Below are positions 43,009-52,099 of a DNA stretch of 64,000 bases, in pieces. Every line of letters begins with the position of its first letter. Within the stretch, counting starts at the first letter, position 1. Source of the DNA: Streptoalloteichus tenebrarius (GTDB lineage Bacteria > Actinomycetota > Actinomycetes > Mycobacteriales > Pseudonocardiaceae); contig NZ_JAMTCP010000019.1 of assembly GCF_024171885.1 (NCBI RefSeq), positions 52,594 to 116,593 of the forward strand, in the 5' to 3' direction. Made by a program: the position numbers and the translations under genes. The notes below the pieces were generated by a model that saw only the letters and a program-made list of their open reading frames with translations, searched no databases and had not been told where the DNA came from.

Positions 43009-46000
43009 TCAGTAGCGGGAGTCGGGTGGGATCCACACCGGGCCGTGACCCACGTCGCTCGCGCGGTGGCGGGCCCCGGGGTCGACCGACGGACGCGAGG
43101 TGGGTGCCGCCGGCAGGTCGGCGCTGAAGCGGGCGAGTTCGTCCAACGAGCCGATGCCCGGCAGGCCGGCGGGCGCGCCGGAGGTCGCCTGGTGGCTCGG
43201 CGGAGGGGCCGTGGGCGCCGACGGTGTCGACGGTGTGGTGCTCGGGGGCTCGACCCGCCAGGGGACCGGGTCCGCGAGCGCGGCCAACGCGGAGTCCTGG
43301 CCGTCCCCGCCCGCCGACGGGTCGCCGGCCGTCGCGTGGCGACCCGTCCCGGAACGGGCGCGGCCCCCCGGGTCCTCCGCGCCGTCGACGGTGAGCCGGG
43401 GAAGACTCGGCAGGGTCTGCTCGGCCTCCGCCTCCACCGCGTGCTCGGCCCTGGCTCCGCCGAGGGACGCGGAGAGCGCGCCGGGGCGCGGCTCCAGCGG
43501 CGGGGTCGAGGCCACGGCCGGCGCGACATCGGCCGTTCCCCCGACGTCCTGCCCGTCGGGGTCGGCGAACCGCTCCGGCTGCTCCCGCCGGCCGACCTCG
43601 TAGGCGACCAGCGCCTCGGCGAGGAGGTCGGCGAGGCTGTTCTCGTCCACGTCGGCGGCCGGCAACTCGGGGATCTCCTGGTGCGCGCGCTCGTCTCCGG
43701 CTCCGGAGGGCACCGCTTCGAGGTGACGCCGACGGCCGCGCCCGGAGGCGTCCGCATCGTCCGCCGCCGCGTCCTCGGCCAGCTCGGGTCCACCCGTCGA
43801 CGGCGTGTGGGCGGCCGACGAGGCGAGAAGATCCCCGTGCGAGGGGGTCTGCTGTGGTGCGTGGTCCGGCTCGCGGTGGGTCAGCGTGTCGGTTTCCCGG
43901 CTCCCCCGCTCCTCTCCGGGAGCCTGCCCGGCGGGCGGGTTCTCGCGGTTCCCCGCGTCCGGCGCGGGCTGGTCGGCACGAGCCAACGCCGCCAGCAACG
44001 CCTTGGCCAGCTCCTCGGGCGCTCCCGACCTGCCGACCAGGTCCACCAGGGCCGGGGACACCCGCGACTCCGGCTCGGGGCCGGGGAGCGGGTCCGGCTC
44101 CGGGGGACGGGGCAGCGGCGAGGGCCCCGGACCCGGCGGAACGGGCTGCGGCTCGGGCGTCGGCGGGATGGGCGAGGGCTCCGGGGTCGGGGGGATCGGC
44201 GATGGCTCCGGCATCGGCGGCACCGGCGACGGCTCGGGGAACGGCTCCGGCTTCCGCTGCTCGTCCTCGCCGGTCGCGCGCGGGGGCGCGGCCGGCCGTC
44301 CCTGGCGCCCCTCGCCGGCGACGCCTCCGGACGGGGACGAGGACAACGGCCACGCGCCGCCGGCGGCGGCCAGCCTCCCCGAGTGCTCGGCGGTCGAACT
44401 CGCCCACCGGTCCGCCCGGTCCTCCGCGCCGATCACCGGCAGGAGCACCGTCATCGCCTCGGGCTCGTCGTCGGGACGCGCCGGCGGCGCGGGCTCCGGC
44501 GACGACCCGGCGGCGCGCTCGGCGTTCGGGTCGTCGTTCAGGTCGTCGTTCAGGTCGTCATCACTGCGGTGTCTGCCGCGACGGCTTCTCGGCACGGCGG
44601 CCGCCCTCTCCGGGCCCGCCGCGCCGGCCGCCCGCCCGGTGGTGGTGTCACCGACCTCCGCGGGCTCGGCGCGTGTCGTTCCCCGCTGCGCCGGCGGAGC
44701 GGACAACCCGAGCGGCGACGTGCCCTCCTGCGCTGGGTTCTCCCCCTCGACCACAGTGTCCACCACGGCGGCGGGGGCCACCGGGGTGTCGGCGTCGGCC
44801 TGGTCGGCGTGCTCCAGCTCCGCGGCGCGCCTGCGGCGCCGGCCCCCCTGCCGTCGGGGGATCACCTTCCACCCCGGGCCGTCGTCGTCGGCGCTCCTCC
44901 GCTTGCGCGCGGGGACGGCGGCCTTCTTGGGTGGCGGGACGTCGGCGGCCGGTTCGGCGGGGATCACCGGAAGGACCACGGTCAGCGCCGCGGCCGGGTC
45001 CTGCTCCGGGACGGCTGAGGCCGTCCTGGCCTCCCTCAGCGCCTGGCCCGCCACCCGCAGCAGCTCCGCGCCGTCCAGGCCCGGCCGGTGTTCGGCGATC
45101 CCGACCCGCACCCCCACCCTGGCGCCGTTCGCGGCCGCGGCCCAGTCGGCGTCGGCCACGCCCACCCGGAACCGCTCCGCCCAGCGCTCCGCCTCCGCCC
45201 GGTCGGCCGCCAGCAGGACCGCGAACTCCCCGCCGCCGAGCCTGGCCAGCTCGGCCAGGGCGGGCGCGGACCCGCGCAGGCTGGCGGACATCCCGCGCAC
45301 GGCCTCGTCGCCGGTCTCGACCACGCCGCTGGGTCGACGCAGGTCGAACAGCACGAGGGTGACCGCCTCCGCCGGGCGGGGGCCGGTGACCACGGCGTCG
45401 AGCCGCCGCAGGAACCCCTCCCGGTTCCACAGGCCAGTCAGCTCGTCGGTCTCGGCCGCCGCCAGCTCGGCCAACGACACCGCCGCCGGCCGCGCCGGCG
45501 TGGAGGCGTGGTCGGCCGGCGACACCGGACGACGGCGCATCGCCTTGACCTCGCGCCGCGCCGCGGCGAACTCCTCGGCCAACCGCACCCGCACGCCGTG
45601 CACGGCGCGCTGGCGCCGGCGCTCCGCCGTGTAGGCGTCACGCAGGCAGGACAGGGCCTCGGCGAGCTCCTCCCCCTGCTCGTGCACGGAGGACAGGGCG
45701 ACCAGCGCCTCCGCCCTGAGCTGGTCGAGCTGGTGCCGGGCCGCGAGGTCCGCCGCGTCGTGCAGCAGGTCCCTGGCCGCGTCGAGTTCGCCGGCGGGCA
45801 GGAACGACCGGGTCGCCAGGGCCACCCGCAGCCAGCCCGAGGACTCCGCGCCCGGCGCGCGGACCGGGCGCTCCAGGACCGGGCGGGCCGCCTCGACGGC
45901 CTCCTCCGGCCGGTCGGCGTCCAGCGACGCGCACACCAGCTCCAGCGTGAGCCGGGCGCTGACGTGCCCGCCGTCGTTGGCCGGGTCACGCAGGTCGCCG

Positions 46001-46617
46001 AGCAGGGACAGGCCCTCGCGGGCCGCCGCCACCGCCGCCGTCAGGTCTCCCCAGCGCCGGTGGTGGGCCGCCGTGACCGCCCGCACCATCCCCCTCGACA
46101 GCAACCGGACGTCACCGTCGAGCCGGGTGTCGGACTCGTACAGCCGGTCCGCCTCGGCCAACGACTCGGCCAGCTCCTGGCCCCTGCCGAGGTGGGCCAG
46201 GCAGGCGGCGAACTGCACCAGCGCGGAGGCCCGCACCGCGTCGGGGACGCCGGAGGCCTCCAACACCGGCCGCAGCACGGCGAACCCGGTCAGGGGCGCG
46301 CCGGCCGCCCGCGCGGCCTGCGCCAGCTCCACCCGCAGCGACCAGGCCAGCTCCGGGTCGTCCCCCACCTCGGCCGGGCGCAACGCGGCGACCGCGCGTT
46401 CCGCGGCCGCCACGCCCCGGCCGAGGCGGTTGAGGACGAACACGACGAGCAGCTCCGACCGGAGCCGCGTCGACTCGTCGCGGCGCACCGCCGCGGTCCG
46501 CGCGGCCCGTTCGCCGAGCACGAGCGCCAGTTCGGGCGCGCGCCACCGCAAACGCCAGGCGGGCTCGAACAGCTCGCCCGCCCCGTCCTCCGTCGGCGCT
46601 CCGCCCCTGGCCGCCAC
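43009..46617 (-). CDS. Large TPR protein with degenerate GGDEF domain and long disordered tail
   Basis: A 1202-residue cytoplasmic protein. Residues about 15-360 are Ala/Leu/Arg-rich helical repeats of TPR type. Residues about 385-530 form a GGDEF-like domain: it opens with ETDELTGLWNREGFLRRLD, but the active-site loop reads GGGEF, so the residue that should be Asp or Glu is Gly. Active di-GMP synthesis is therefore unlikely; GTP or effector binding is possible. Residues about 530-1202 are low complexity, including a Pro/Glu/Ser repeat of period 10 (PEPSPIPPTP) near 810 and several DDLNDDLND units near 690. It lies 22 nt downstream of ettA on the same strand. This gene is absent from the mycobacterial order Rv2476c-Rv2477c. 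The role is unknown, probably scaffolding or signalling. Confidence 0.78.
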   Translation of the reverse strand: MAARGGAPTEDGAGELFEPAWRLRWRAPELALVLGERAARTAAVRRDESTRLRSELLVVFVLNRLGRGVAAAERAVAALRPAEVGDDPELAWSLRVELAQAARAAGAPLTGFAVLRPVLEASGVPDAVRASALVQFAACLAHLGRGQELAESLAEADRLYESDTRLDGDVRLLSRGMVRAVTAAHHRRWGDLTAAVAAAREGLSLLGDLRDPANDGGHVSARLTLELVCASLDADRPEEAVEAARPVLERPVRAPGAESSGWLRVALATRSFLPAGELDAARDLLHDAADLAARHQLDQLRAEALVALSSVHEQGEELAEALSCLRDAYTAERRRQRAVHGVRVRLAEEFAAARREVKAMRRRPVSPADHASTPARPAAVSLAELAAAETDELTGLWNREGFLRRLDAVVTGPRPAEAVTLVLFDLRRPSGVVETGDEAVRGMSASLRGSAPALAELARLGGGEFAVLLAADRAEAERWAERFRVGVADADWAAAANGARVGVRVGIAEHRPGLDGAELLRVAGQALREARTASAVPEQDPAAALTVVLPVIPAEPAADVPPPKKAAVPARKRRSADDDGPGWKVIPRRQGGRRRRRAAELEHADQADADTPVAPAAVVDTVVEGENPAQEGTSPLGLSAPPAQRGTTRAEPAEVGDTTTGRAAGAAGPERAAAVPRSRRGRHRSDDDLNDDLNDDPNAERAAGSSPEPAPPARPDDEPEAMTVLLPVIGAEDRADRWASSTAEHSGRLAAAGGAWPLSSSPSGGVAGEGRQGRPAAPPRATGEDEQRKPEPFPEPSPVPPMPEPSPIPPTPEPSPIPPTPEPQPVPPGPGPSPLPRPPEPDPLPGPEPESRVSPALVDLVGRSGAPEELAKALLAALARADQPAPDAGNRENPPAGQAPGEERGSRETDTLTHREPDHAPQQTPSHGDLLASSAAHTPSTGGPELAEDAAADDADASGRGRRRHLEAVPSGAGDERAHQEIPELPAADVDENSLADLLAEALVAYEVGRREQPERFADPDGQDVGGTADVAPAVASTPPLEPRPGALSASLGGARAEHAVEAEAEQTLPSLPRLTVDGAEDPGGRARSGTGRHATAGDPSAGGDGQDSALAALADPVPWRVEPPSTTPSTPSAPTAPPPSHQATSGAPAGLPGIGSLDELARFSADLPAAPTSRPSVDPGARHRASDVGHGPVWIPPDSRY

Positions 46618-46639
46618 TCAGGTTCGCTCCGCTTCCTGG

Positions 46640-48316
46640 TCAGTCCCTGGTGAGCTTCCGGTAGGTCACCCGGTGCGGCCGGGCCGCCTCCTGGCCGAGC
46701 CGCTCGATCTTGTTCTTCTCGTAGCCCTCGAAGTTGCCCTCGAACCAGAACCAGCGGGCGGGGTCCTCCTCGGTCCCCTCCCAGGCCAGGATGTGGGTCG
46801 CGACGCGGTCGAGGAACCACCGGTCGTGGGAAATGACCACGGCGCAGCCGGGGAACTGCTCCAGCGCGTTCTCCAGCGAGCCCAGCGTCTCCACGTCCAG
46901 GTCGTTGGTCGGCTCGTCCAGCAGGATCAGGTTGCCGCCCTGCTTGAGGGTCAGCGCCAGGTTGAGTCGGTTGCGCTCACCGCCGGAGAGCACCCCGGCC
47001 GGCTTCTGCTGGTCGGGGCCCTTGAAGCCGAACGCGCTCACGTAGGCGCGCGACGGCATCTCGACCTGGCCGACGTGGATGTAGTCCAGCCCGTCGGAGA
47101 CCACCTGCCACACCGTCTGGTCGGGGTCGATGCCGGCCCGGTTCTGGTCCACGTAGGACAGCTTCACCGTCTCGCCGACCCGCACCTCGCCGGAGTCCGG
47201 CTGCTCCAGGCCCACGATCGTCTTGAACAAGGTGGTCTTGCCGACGCCGTTCGGGCCGATCACGCCGACGATGCCGTTGCGCGGCAGGCTGAACGACAGC
47301 CCGTCGATCAGGACCCGGTCCCCGAAGCCCTTGCGCAGGTCCTGGACCTCGACCACGACGTTGCCCAGGCGCGGGCCCGGCGGGATCTGGATCTCCTCGA
47401 AGTCGAGCTTGCGGGTCCGCTCCGCCTCGGCGGCCATCTCCTCGTACCGCTGGAGTCGGGCCTTGGACTTCGCCTGCCGGGCCTTGGCGTTGGAGCGCAC
47501 CCACGCCAGCTCGTCCTTGAGGCGCTTCTGGAGCTTGACGTCCTTCTTGCCCTGGACGGCCAGCCGCTCCGCCTTCTTCTCCAGGTAGACGGAGTAGTTG
47601 CCCTCGTAGCCGTGGGCGCGGCCCCGGTCCAGCTCCAGGATCCAGCCGGCCACGTTGTCCAGGAAGTACCGGTCGTGGGTGACGGCCAGCACGGTGCCCG
47701 GGTACTGGGCGAGGTGCTGCTCCAGCCACAGCACGCTCTCCGCGTCCAGGTGGTTGGTCGGCTCGTCCAGCAGCAACAGGTCCGGCTTGCTCAGCAGCAG
47801 CTTGCACAGCGCGACCCTGCGCCGCTCGCCACCCGACAGGTGCCGGACCTCGGCGTCCGGCGGCGGGCAGCGCAGCGCGTCCATCGCCTGCTCGAGCTGG
47901 GAGTCCAGGTCCCACGCGTCGGCGTGGTCGAGCTCCTCCTGGAGCCGGCCCATCTCCTCCATCAGCTCGTCCGAGTACTCGGTCGCCATCTTCTCGGCGA
48001 TCTCGTTGAACCGGTCGAGCTTCTGCTTGATCTCGCCCACACCCTCCTGGACGTTGCCCAGGACGGTCTTGTCCTCGTTCAACGGCGGCTCCTGGAGCAG
48101 GATGCCCACGCTGGCGCCGGGCGCCAGGTACGCGTCGCCGTTGTTCGGCTGGTCGAGCCCCGCCATGATCTTCAGCACGCTCGACTTGCCGGCCCCGTTC
48201 GGGCCGACAACGCCGATCTTCGCGCCGGGGAGGAAGTCGAGGGACACGTCATCGAGGATGACCTTGTCCCCGTGCGCCTTGCGCACCTTCCTCATGCTGT
48301 AGATGAACTCGGCCAT
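46640..48316 (-). CDS. ettA: Energy-dependent translational throttle protein EttA (ABC-F)
   Basis: A 558-residue ABC-F protein with two ATPase domains and no membrane part, which acts at the ribosomal E-site. Domain 1 has GPNGAGKSS, LSGGERRRVALCK and LLLLDEPTNHLD. Domain 2 has GPNGVGKTT, LSGGERNRLNLALTLK and LILLDEPTNDLD. The linker between them (about 240-310) is Lys/Arg-rich and contains the P-site tRNA interaction arm. The start is the ATG at 48316 (MAEFIYSMRKVRKAHGDK), the usual start; the frame extends 32 codons further into the C-rich spacer. Homologue of Rv2477c. Confidence 0.95.
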   Translation of the reverse strand: MAEFIYSMRKVRKAHGDKVILDDVSLDFLPGAKIGVVGPNGAGKSSVLKIMAGLDQPNNGDAYLAPGASVGILLQEPPLNEDKTVLGNVQEGVGEIKQKLDRFNEIAEKMATEYSDELMEEMGRLQEELDHADAWDLDSQLEQAMDALRCPPPDAEVRHLSGGERRRVALCKLLLSKPDLLLLDEPTNHLDAESVLWLEQHLAQYPGTVLAVTHDRYFLDNVAGWILELDRGRAHGYEGNYSVYLEKKAERLAVQGKKDVKLQKRLKDELAWVRSNAKARQAKSKARLQRYEEMAAEAERTRKLDFEEIQIPPGPRLGNVVVEVQDLRKGFGDRVLIDGLSFSLPRNGIVGVIGPNGVGKTTLFKTIVGLEQPDSGEVRVGETVKLSYVDQNRAGIDPDQTVWQVVSDGLDYIHVGQVEMPSRAYVSAFGFKGPDQQKPAGVLSGGERNRLNLALTLKQGGNLILLDEPTNDLDVETLGSLENALEQFPGCAVVISHDRWFLDRVATHILAWEGTEEDPARWFWFEGNFEGYEKNKIERLGQEAARPHRVTYRKLTRD

Positions 48317-48860
48317 GGCCGCGATCGTAGAGCGGTCGGCCCCGGCGAAGCACCGCGGTGGCCCGTCTCGTGCGATCGGGGGACAAACCTCACCAATCCA
48401 GCCGTCTCCCACACCGCACCGTCACCAACCGCCCCACCACCGCTCCCCCGCACAACCCCACCGCGTGTCGCCCTCCCGACCCGCCCCACCACCCGCCCAC
48501 CCCCTCCCCGAGCGGACCAGACCGACAGGGGGGAGGGCCCCTCCCCCCACCCCTCCCTCCCCCGTCCCCGCCCCTGGTGATTGGTCTTCGCCCCTGATGG
48601 TTGTGGTCGGTGTTTTGTGGGTGTGGTTCGGCGCGGCAGCGGACAGCGGTGGCTGGTGTGGCGGCCGCGGGGTTGGCGTGATGCGAATCGGGGTGCTCGG
48701 GCGCAGGAGGTGGCAGTGCCCTGCACGGGTTCTGGGGAAGACCGTCCGCTCGCGCAGCCGTGCGGCGAGAGCTTCGTGGGCTTCGGGACGAGTCGCATCG
48801 GGTGGGCCTGGCGTTCGCCGCTCCCCTCTCCCGGGCGCGGGGAGCGGCGGACGCGTCAGG
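48317..48860. other. Long spacer with opposite C-rich and G-rich halves
   Basis: 544 nt without a supported gene between ettA and ssb. The plus strand of 48400-48590 is extremely C-rich, with runs of CCCC and CCACC. 48595-48770 is G/T-rich (GGTTGTGG, GTTTTGTGGGTGTGG). The halves are roughly complementary in composition, though not a clean inverted repeat. The promoter of ettA should lie here; no hexamers were assigned. Confidence 0.5.
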
Positions 48861-49331
48861 TCAGGGGATCATCGCGAGCTGCGCGGCCTTCTCCTCCTCG
48901 GGTGGGACCGCGTCGCGCGGTTCCGCCGGTGGGGCGTGCTCGGGGCTGCCGTTGGCCACGAGGGCGGGGCCGGCGCGGCGGCGCACGGGGATCACCGCGC
49001 AGCGCCCGAGATCGATGCCCATCGCCGTGGCTTCGAGTTCCGTGCGGTAGCGCGTCTGTCCCTCGATCTCGTACTGGCTCGTGAACAGTCGACCGGTCAC
49101 GACGACGGGGTCTCCCTTCTCCAGGGTGGCCGCCGCGCCTTCGGCGAGTCGCCGCCAGCAGCTCACGTCCAGGTAGAGATGGTCTCCGTTGGACCAGTCG
49201 CCGGCGGTCCGGGAGAACCTGCGTTCCGTGGTGCCGAGCCGGAACCGGACGACCGCGACACCGTCGCGGGTTCGCCACTGGCGCGGCTCGCTCACCACCT
49301 TGCCCACCACGGTCACGTGCGTCTCGTACAT
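48861..49331 (-). CDS. ssb: Single-stranded DNA-binding protein
   Basis: A 156-residue OB-fold protein of the Ssb family. The fold spans residues 1-110: VTVVGKVVSEPRQWRTRDGV, VVRFRLGTTERR, DHLYLDVSCWRRLAEGAAAT and GDPVVVTGRL are the conserved strands. The tail ends in MIP and lacks the DDDLPF-type acidic tip of main Ssb proteins. It corresponds to Rv2478c, a second Ssb-like protein of mycobacteria, not the replicative copy beside rpsF/rpsR. ATG start with AGGGAGGACGCC upstream. Confidence 0.88.
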   Translation of the reverse strand: MYETHVTVVGKVVSEPRQWRTRDGVAVVRFRLGTTERRFSRTAGDWSNGDHLYLDVSCWRRLAEGAAATLEKGDPVVVTGRLFTSQYEIEGQTRYRTELEATAMGIDLGRCAVIPVRRRAGPALVANGSPEHAPPAEPRDAVPPEEEKAAQLAMIP

Positions 49332-49543
49332 GGCGTCCTCCCTGATCAGCCCTGGTCAGCCCTGTCAGCCGTTCGGTTCTCTGGTCTTCGCCGGTCCGAC
49401 AAGAGCAGGTTGGGCCATGGACGGACGCCGCGCCAGGACCGTCTCGCGAGCTGTGGACAGGTGGGGCGGCTGTGGATAACTCGGGCCTCGGACAGGTGGT
49501 GCGCGTCGTTCCTGTCGGGGGTCTCTGGTAGTGCGCGCCGCGA

Positions 49544-49561
49544 AGTGAGTGAGCACTCACT
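49544..49561. promoter_or_regulatory. TetR operator, first site
   Basis: AGTGAGTG-AG-CACTCACT is an 18-bp inverted repeat 41 nt before the TetR start. It shares GTGAG/CTCAC half-sites with the second site. Confidence 0.75.
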
Positions 49562-49566
49562 CCTTG

Positions 49567-49588
49567 ACTGAGTGAGCGCTCACTCAGT
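49567..49588. promoter_or_regulatory. TetR operator, second site
   Basis: A perfect 22-bp palindrome with half-site ACTGAGTGAGC lies 13 nt before the TetR start. The two sites are 5 bp apart and must overlap the promoter, which suits autorepression by the adjacent TetR protein and control of the exporter genes. Confidence 0.8.
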
Positions 49589-49601
49589 ACGGTCGGGAAT
49601 C

Positions 49602-50225
49602 GTGAACGCCCAGCAAGCACGCCGCCGTCGCGCCCCGGCCATGTCCCCGGAGGACCGCAGGGAAGCGATCGCGGAGGCCGTCCTACCGCTGCTCGCCGAG
49701 CACGGCGTCGCCGTCACCACGAGCCAGATCGCCGAGGCCGCCGGCATCGCCGAAGGCACGGTCTTTCGCGTCTTCAAGGACAAACAGGAACTGCTCGGGT
49801 ACTGCGTGCAGGCGGCGCTCCGCGTGGAGCCGTTGCTGGAGAAGCTCCAGGAGATCCCCCGCACCTCCGATCTTCGGGCGCTGCTGAAGGCCGTCGCCGA
49901 CACGCTCAGCGGCCACTTCCGCCGGACGGGGGCCCTGCTCCACGCGCTCGCCTCGTCGGGATGGCGCCCCGAGCGGCCCTCCCCCGGCGAGGAGCAGGAG
50001 TGGCACCGGAAGCGGCTGGACCAGACGCGGCGGATCACCGAGAGCGTCGCCGAGATCCTGTCGGCCGAGGCCGACCGGCTGCGCGTGCCGCCGAAGACGG
50101 TGGCGGGGATGTTCCTGGGCCTGGTGTTCACCGACGAGATGGGGCGGCGCGCGTTCGGCGAGACCGCCCCCGCCAGCACGGACGAGCTGATCGACGTGTT
50201 CCTGCACGGCGTGCTCGCCCGCTGA
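49602..50225 (+). CDS. TetR/AcrR family transcriptional regulator
   Basis: A 207-residue repressor. The N-terminal helix-turn-helix (about 20-60) reads TTSQIAEAAGIAEGTVFRVF followed by KDKQELL, the classic TetR signature. The C-terminal ligand domain has no assigned inducer. I choose the GTG at 49602 and not the one at 49572, because the earlier one would place the start inside the operator palindrome. The exporter genes follow after 28 nt in the same direction, so it probably represses its own operon and responds to a compound the pump exports. Confidence 0.9.
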   Translation: MNAQQARRRRAPAMSPEDRREAIAEAVLPLLAEHGVAVTTSQIAEAAGIAEGTVFRVFKDKQELLGYCVQAALRVEPLLEKLQEIPRTSDLRALLKAVADTLSGHFRRTGALLHALASSGWRPERPSPGEEQEWHRKRLDQTRRITESVAEILSAEADRLRVPPKTVAGMFLGLVFTDEMGRRAFGETAPASTDELIDVFLHGVLAR

Positions 50226-50253
50226 GCCACCACTTCCGAGGGGGAAGCAGACA

Positions 50254-51192
50254 GTGACCGACCTGATGATCGAGGCCGACGACGTCGGCAGGAAGTTCGG
50301 CGACGTGGCCGCGCTGGACGGCATCAGCCTCCAGGTGCCGAGAGGCACGGTGCTGGGGCTGCTCGGCCACAACGGCGCCGGCAAGACCACGCTGGTCAAC
50401 ATCCTCAGCACGGTGTTGCCGCCGAGCAGCGGCAGCGCCCGCGTCGCCGGGCACGACGTCGTCCGCCAGGGTCACGAGGTGCGACGCCGGATCGGGCTGA
50501 CCGGCCAGTTCGCCAGCGTCGACGAGCAGCTCACCGGCGAGGAGAACCTGGTGATGATCGCCAGGCTGCTCGGCGCGAGCCGCGCGGAGGCGCGTCAGCG
50601 CACCGCCGAGTTGTTGGAGACCTTCGACCTCACCGCGGCGGCCAGGCGCAGGGCCAGCACCTACTCCGGGGGGATGCGGCGTCGGCTCGACCTGGCCAGC
50701 AGCCTCATCGGCCACCCGGAGGTCGTGTTCCTGGACGAGCCGACGACCGGGCTGGACCCGGCGAGCCGGGTCGCGCTGTGGGAGGTCGTCGAGCGGCTGG
50801 TCGACGACGGGACGACGGTTCTGCTGACCACGCAGTACCTGGAGGAGGCCGACCGTCTCGCTGACGCGATCACGGTGCTGTCGGAGGGGAAGGTCGTGGC
50901 CTCCGGCACGGCGGCGCAGCTCAAGGCCGACGTCGGGCAGCGGAGCGTGACGGTGGTGTTGCAGGAGCCGGGGGACGCTCCGACGGCGCTGCGCGCGCTG
51001 CGCGAGGCGGGTCTGAGCCCGTTGCACGACGCCGAGCGGCGCGCCCTCACCACGCCGGTGGAGTCGTCCCGTCAGCTCGCGGTGGTCGTGCGCGCGCTGG
51101 ACGAGGTCGCGATCGACTTCGTCGAGCTGACCCTGCACGAGCCCACGCTCGACGACGTGTACCTGACCCTGACCGGCCGCCAGGCCGCCTGA
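50254..51192 (+). CDS. ABC transporter ATP-binding protein, DrrA type
   Basis: A 312-residue ATPase of the daunorubicin-resistance (DrrA) family. Walker A GHNGAGKTT is near 43-51, the signature YSGGMRRRLDLA near 140 and Walker B VVFLDEPTTGLDP near 160. The C-terminal 80 residues after VVASGTAAQLKADVG form the DrrA-specific domain needed for assembly with DrrB. GTG start with GAGGGGGA upstream. It works with the permease that starts 18 nt downstream. Probable function is export of a hydrophobic drug or lipid. Confidence 0.93.
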   Translation: MTDLMIEADDVGRKFGDVAALDGISLQVPRGTVLGLLGHNGAGKTTLVNILSTVLPPSSGSARVAGHDVVRQGHEVRRRIGLTGQFASVDEQLTGEENLVMIARLLGASRAEARQRTAELLETFDLTAAARRRASTYSGGMRRRLDLASSLIGHPEVVFLDEPTTGLDPASRVALWEVVERLVDDGTTVLLTTQYLEEADRLADAITVLSEGKVVASGTAAQLKADVGQRSVTVVLQEPGDAPTALRALREAGLSPLHDAERRALTTPVESSRQLAVVVRALDEVAIDFVELTLHEPTLDDVYLTLTGRQAA

Positions 51193-51210
51193 CCGGAGGA
51201 GAGAACGCGG

Positions 51211-52044
51211 ATGTCGACGATGACCGCGGAGCGTTCCGACGTGCGCCGCGCCGCCTCCGGCGGCCCTCGCTGGCACGGGAGCAGCGTGTTCACCCAGGTG
51301 ATGGTGTTCGCGGGGCGTTCGCTGCGCGCCCTGCGCGAGCCACGGCTGCTGATCATGAGCCTGATCCAGCCGTTCATCATGCTGGTGTTGTTCAGCCAGG
51401 TGTTCCGGGGGATCGCGAACGGCCCCGGCTTCCCGGCGGGCGCGAACTACATCGACTACCTGATGCCGGCGATCCTGGTGACCACGTCGACGCAGGCGGC
51501 GATGGGGGCGGGGGCTGGCCTGGCGAACGACCTGCGCAACGGGGTGCTGGCCCGGTTCCGTGCGCTGCCGGTGCGGATGGTGAGCGTGCTGGTGGGTCGC
51601 AGCCTCTACGACCTGGTGCGCAACACGTTGCAGCTCGGCATCCTGCTCGTGGCCGCCGCGGCGCTGTTCGGGTTCGCGCCCGCCGGCGGCGTGGTGGGCA
51701 CGGTGTCCGCGCTGGCGTTGGCGTTGTTCGTCGGCTGGGGCGTGTCGTGGGTGCTGATCGCCCTGGCGACGTGGCTGCGCAACGTCGAGGTCATGCAGAT
51801 GGTCGGGTTCGTCGCGATGTTCCCGCTGATGTTCGCCTCCAGCGCGTTCGTGCCGATCGACGGCATGCCGGGCTGGTTGCAGGCGGTCGCCAGGGTGAAC
51901 CCGTTGACCTACGCGGTGGACGCCTCGCGGGGACTGGCCTTCGGCCACGCGTCCCTGTCGTCGGTGGCGGGGGCGGTGGTGACGAGCGCGGTGCTGGCGC
52001 TCGTCGGTGGCGTGCTGGCCGCCAGGGGGATCCGTCGGCCGTGA
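51211..52044 (+). CDS. ABC transporter permease, DrrB type
   Basis: A 277-residue ABC-2 permease with six predicted membrane helices. The first hydrophobic region (LLIMSLIQPFIMLVLFSQVF) and the conserved ABC-2 segment around LRNGVLARFRALPVRMVSVLVGRSLYDL are typical of DrrB. LQAVARVNPLTYAVDASRGL near the C-terminus is diagnostic of this family. ATG start with GGAGGAGAGAA upstream. It forms a pump with the preceding ATPase and is closed by a strong terminator. Confidence 0.93.
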   Translation: MSTMTAERSDVRRAASGGPRWHGSSVFTQVMVFAGRSLRALREPRLLIMSLIQPFIMLVLFSQVFRGIANGPGFPAGANYIDYLMPAILVTTSTQAAMGAGAGLANDLRNGVLARFRALPVRMVSVLVGRSLYDLVRNTLQLGILLVAAAALFGFAPAGGVVGTVSALALALFVGWGVSWVLIALATWLRNVEVMQMVGFVAMFPLMFASSAFVPIDGMPGWLQAVARVNPLTYAVDASRGLAFGHASLSSVAGAVVTSAVLALVGGVLAARGIRRP

Positions 52045-52049
52045 GGTCG

Positions 52050-52091
52050 ACGCCGGACGCGGCGCTCGGGGCGGGGCGCCGCGTCCGGCGT
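52050..52091. terminator. Bidirectional terminator
   Basis: A perfect 16-bp stem (ACGCCGGACGCGGCGC and its complement) with a 10-nt loop lies 5 nt after the permease stop and 8 nt from the stop of the convergent copD-ctaG gene. Confidence 0.85.
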
Positions 52092-52099
52092 GTCCGCGG

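Noticed and set aside
43741..43770. GGVRIV reading resembling the GVRIH repeat
   Set aside because: It lies antisense inside the TPR/GGDEF gene and lacks the His; chance match.
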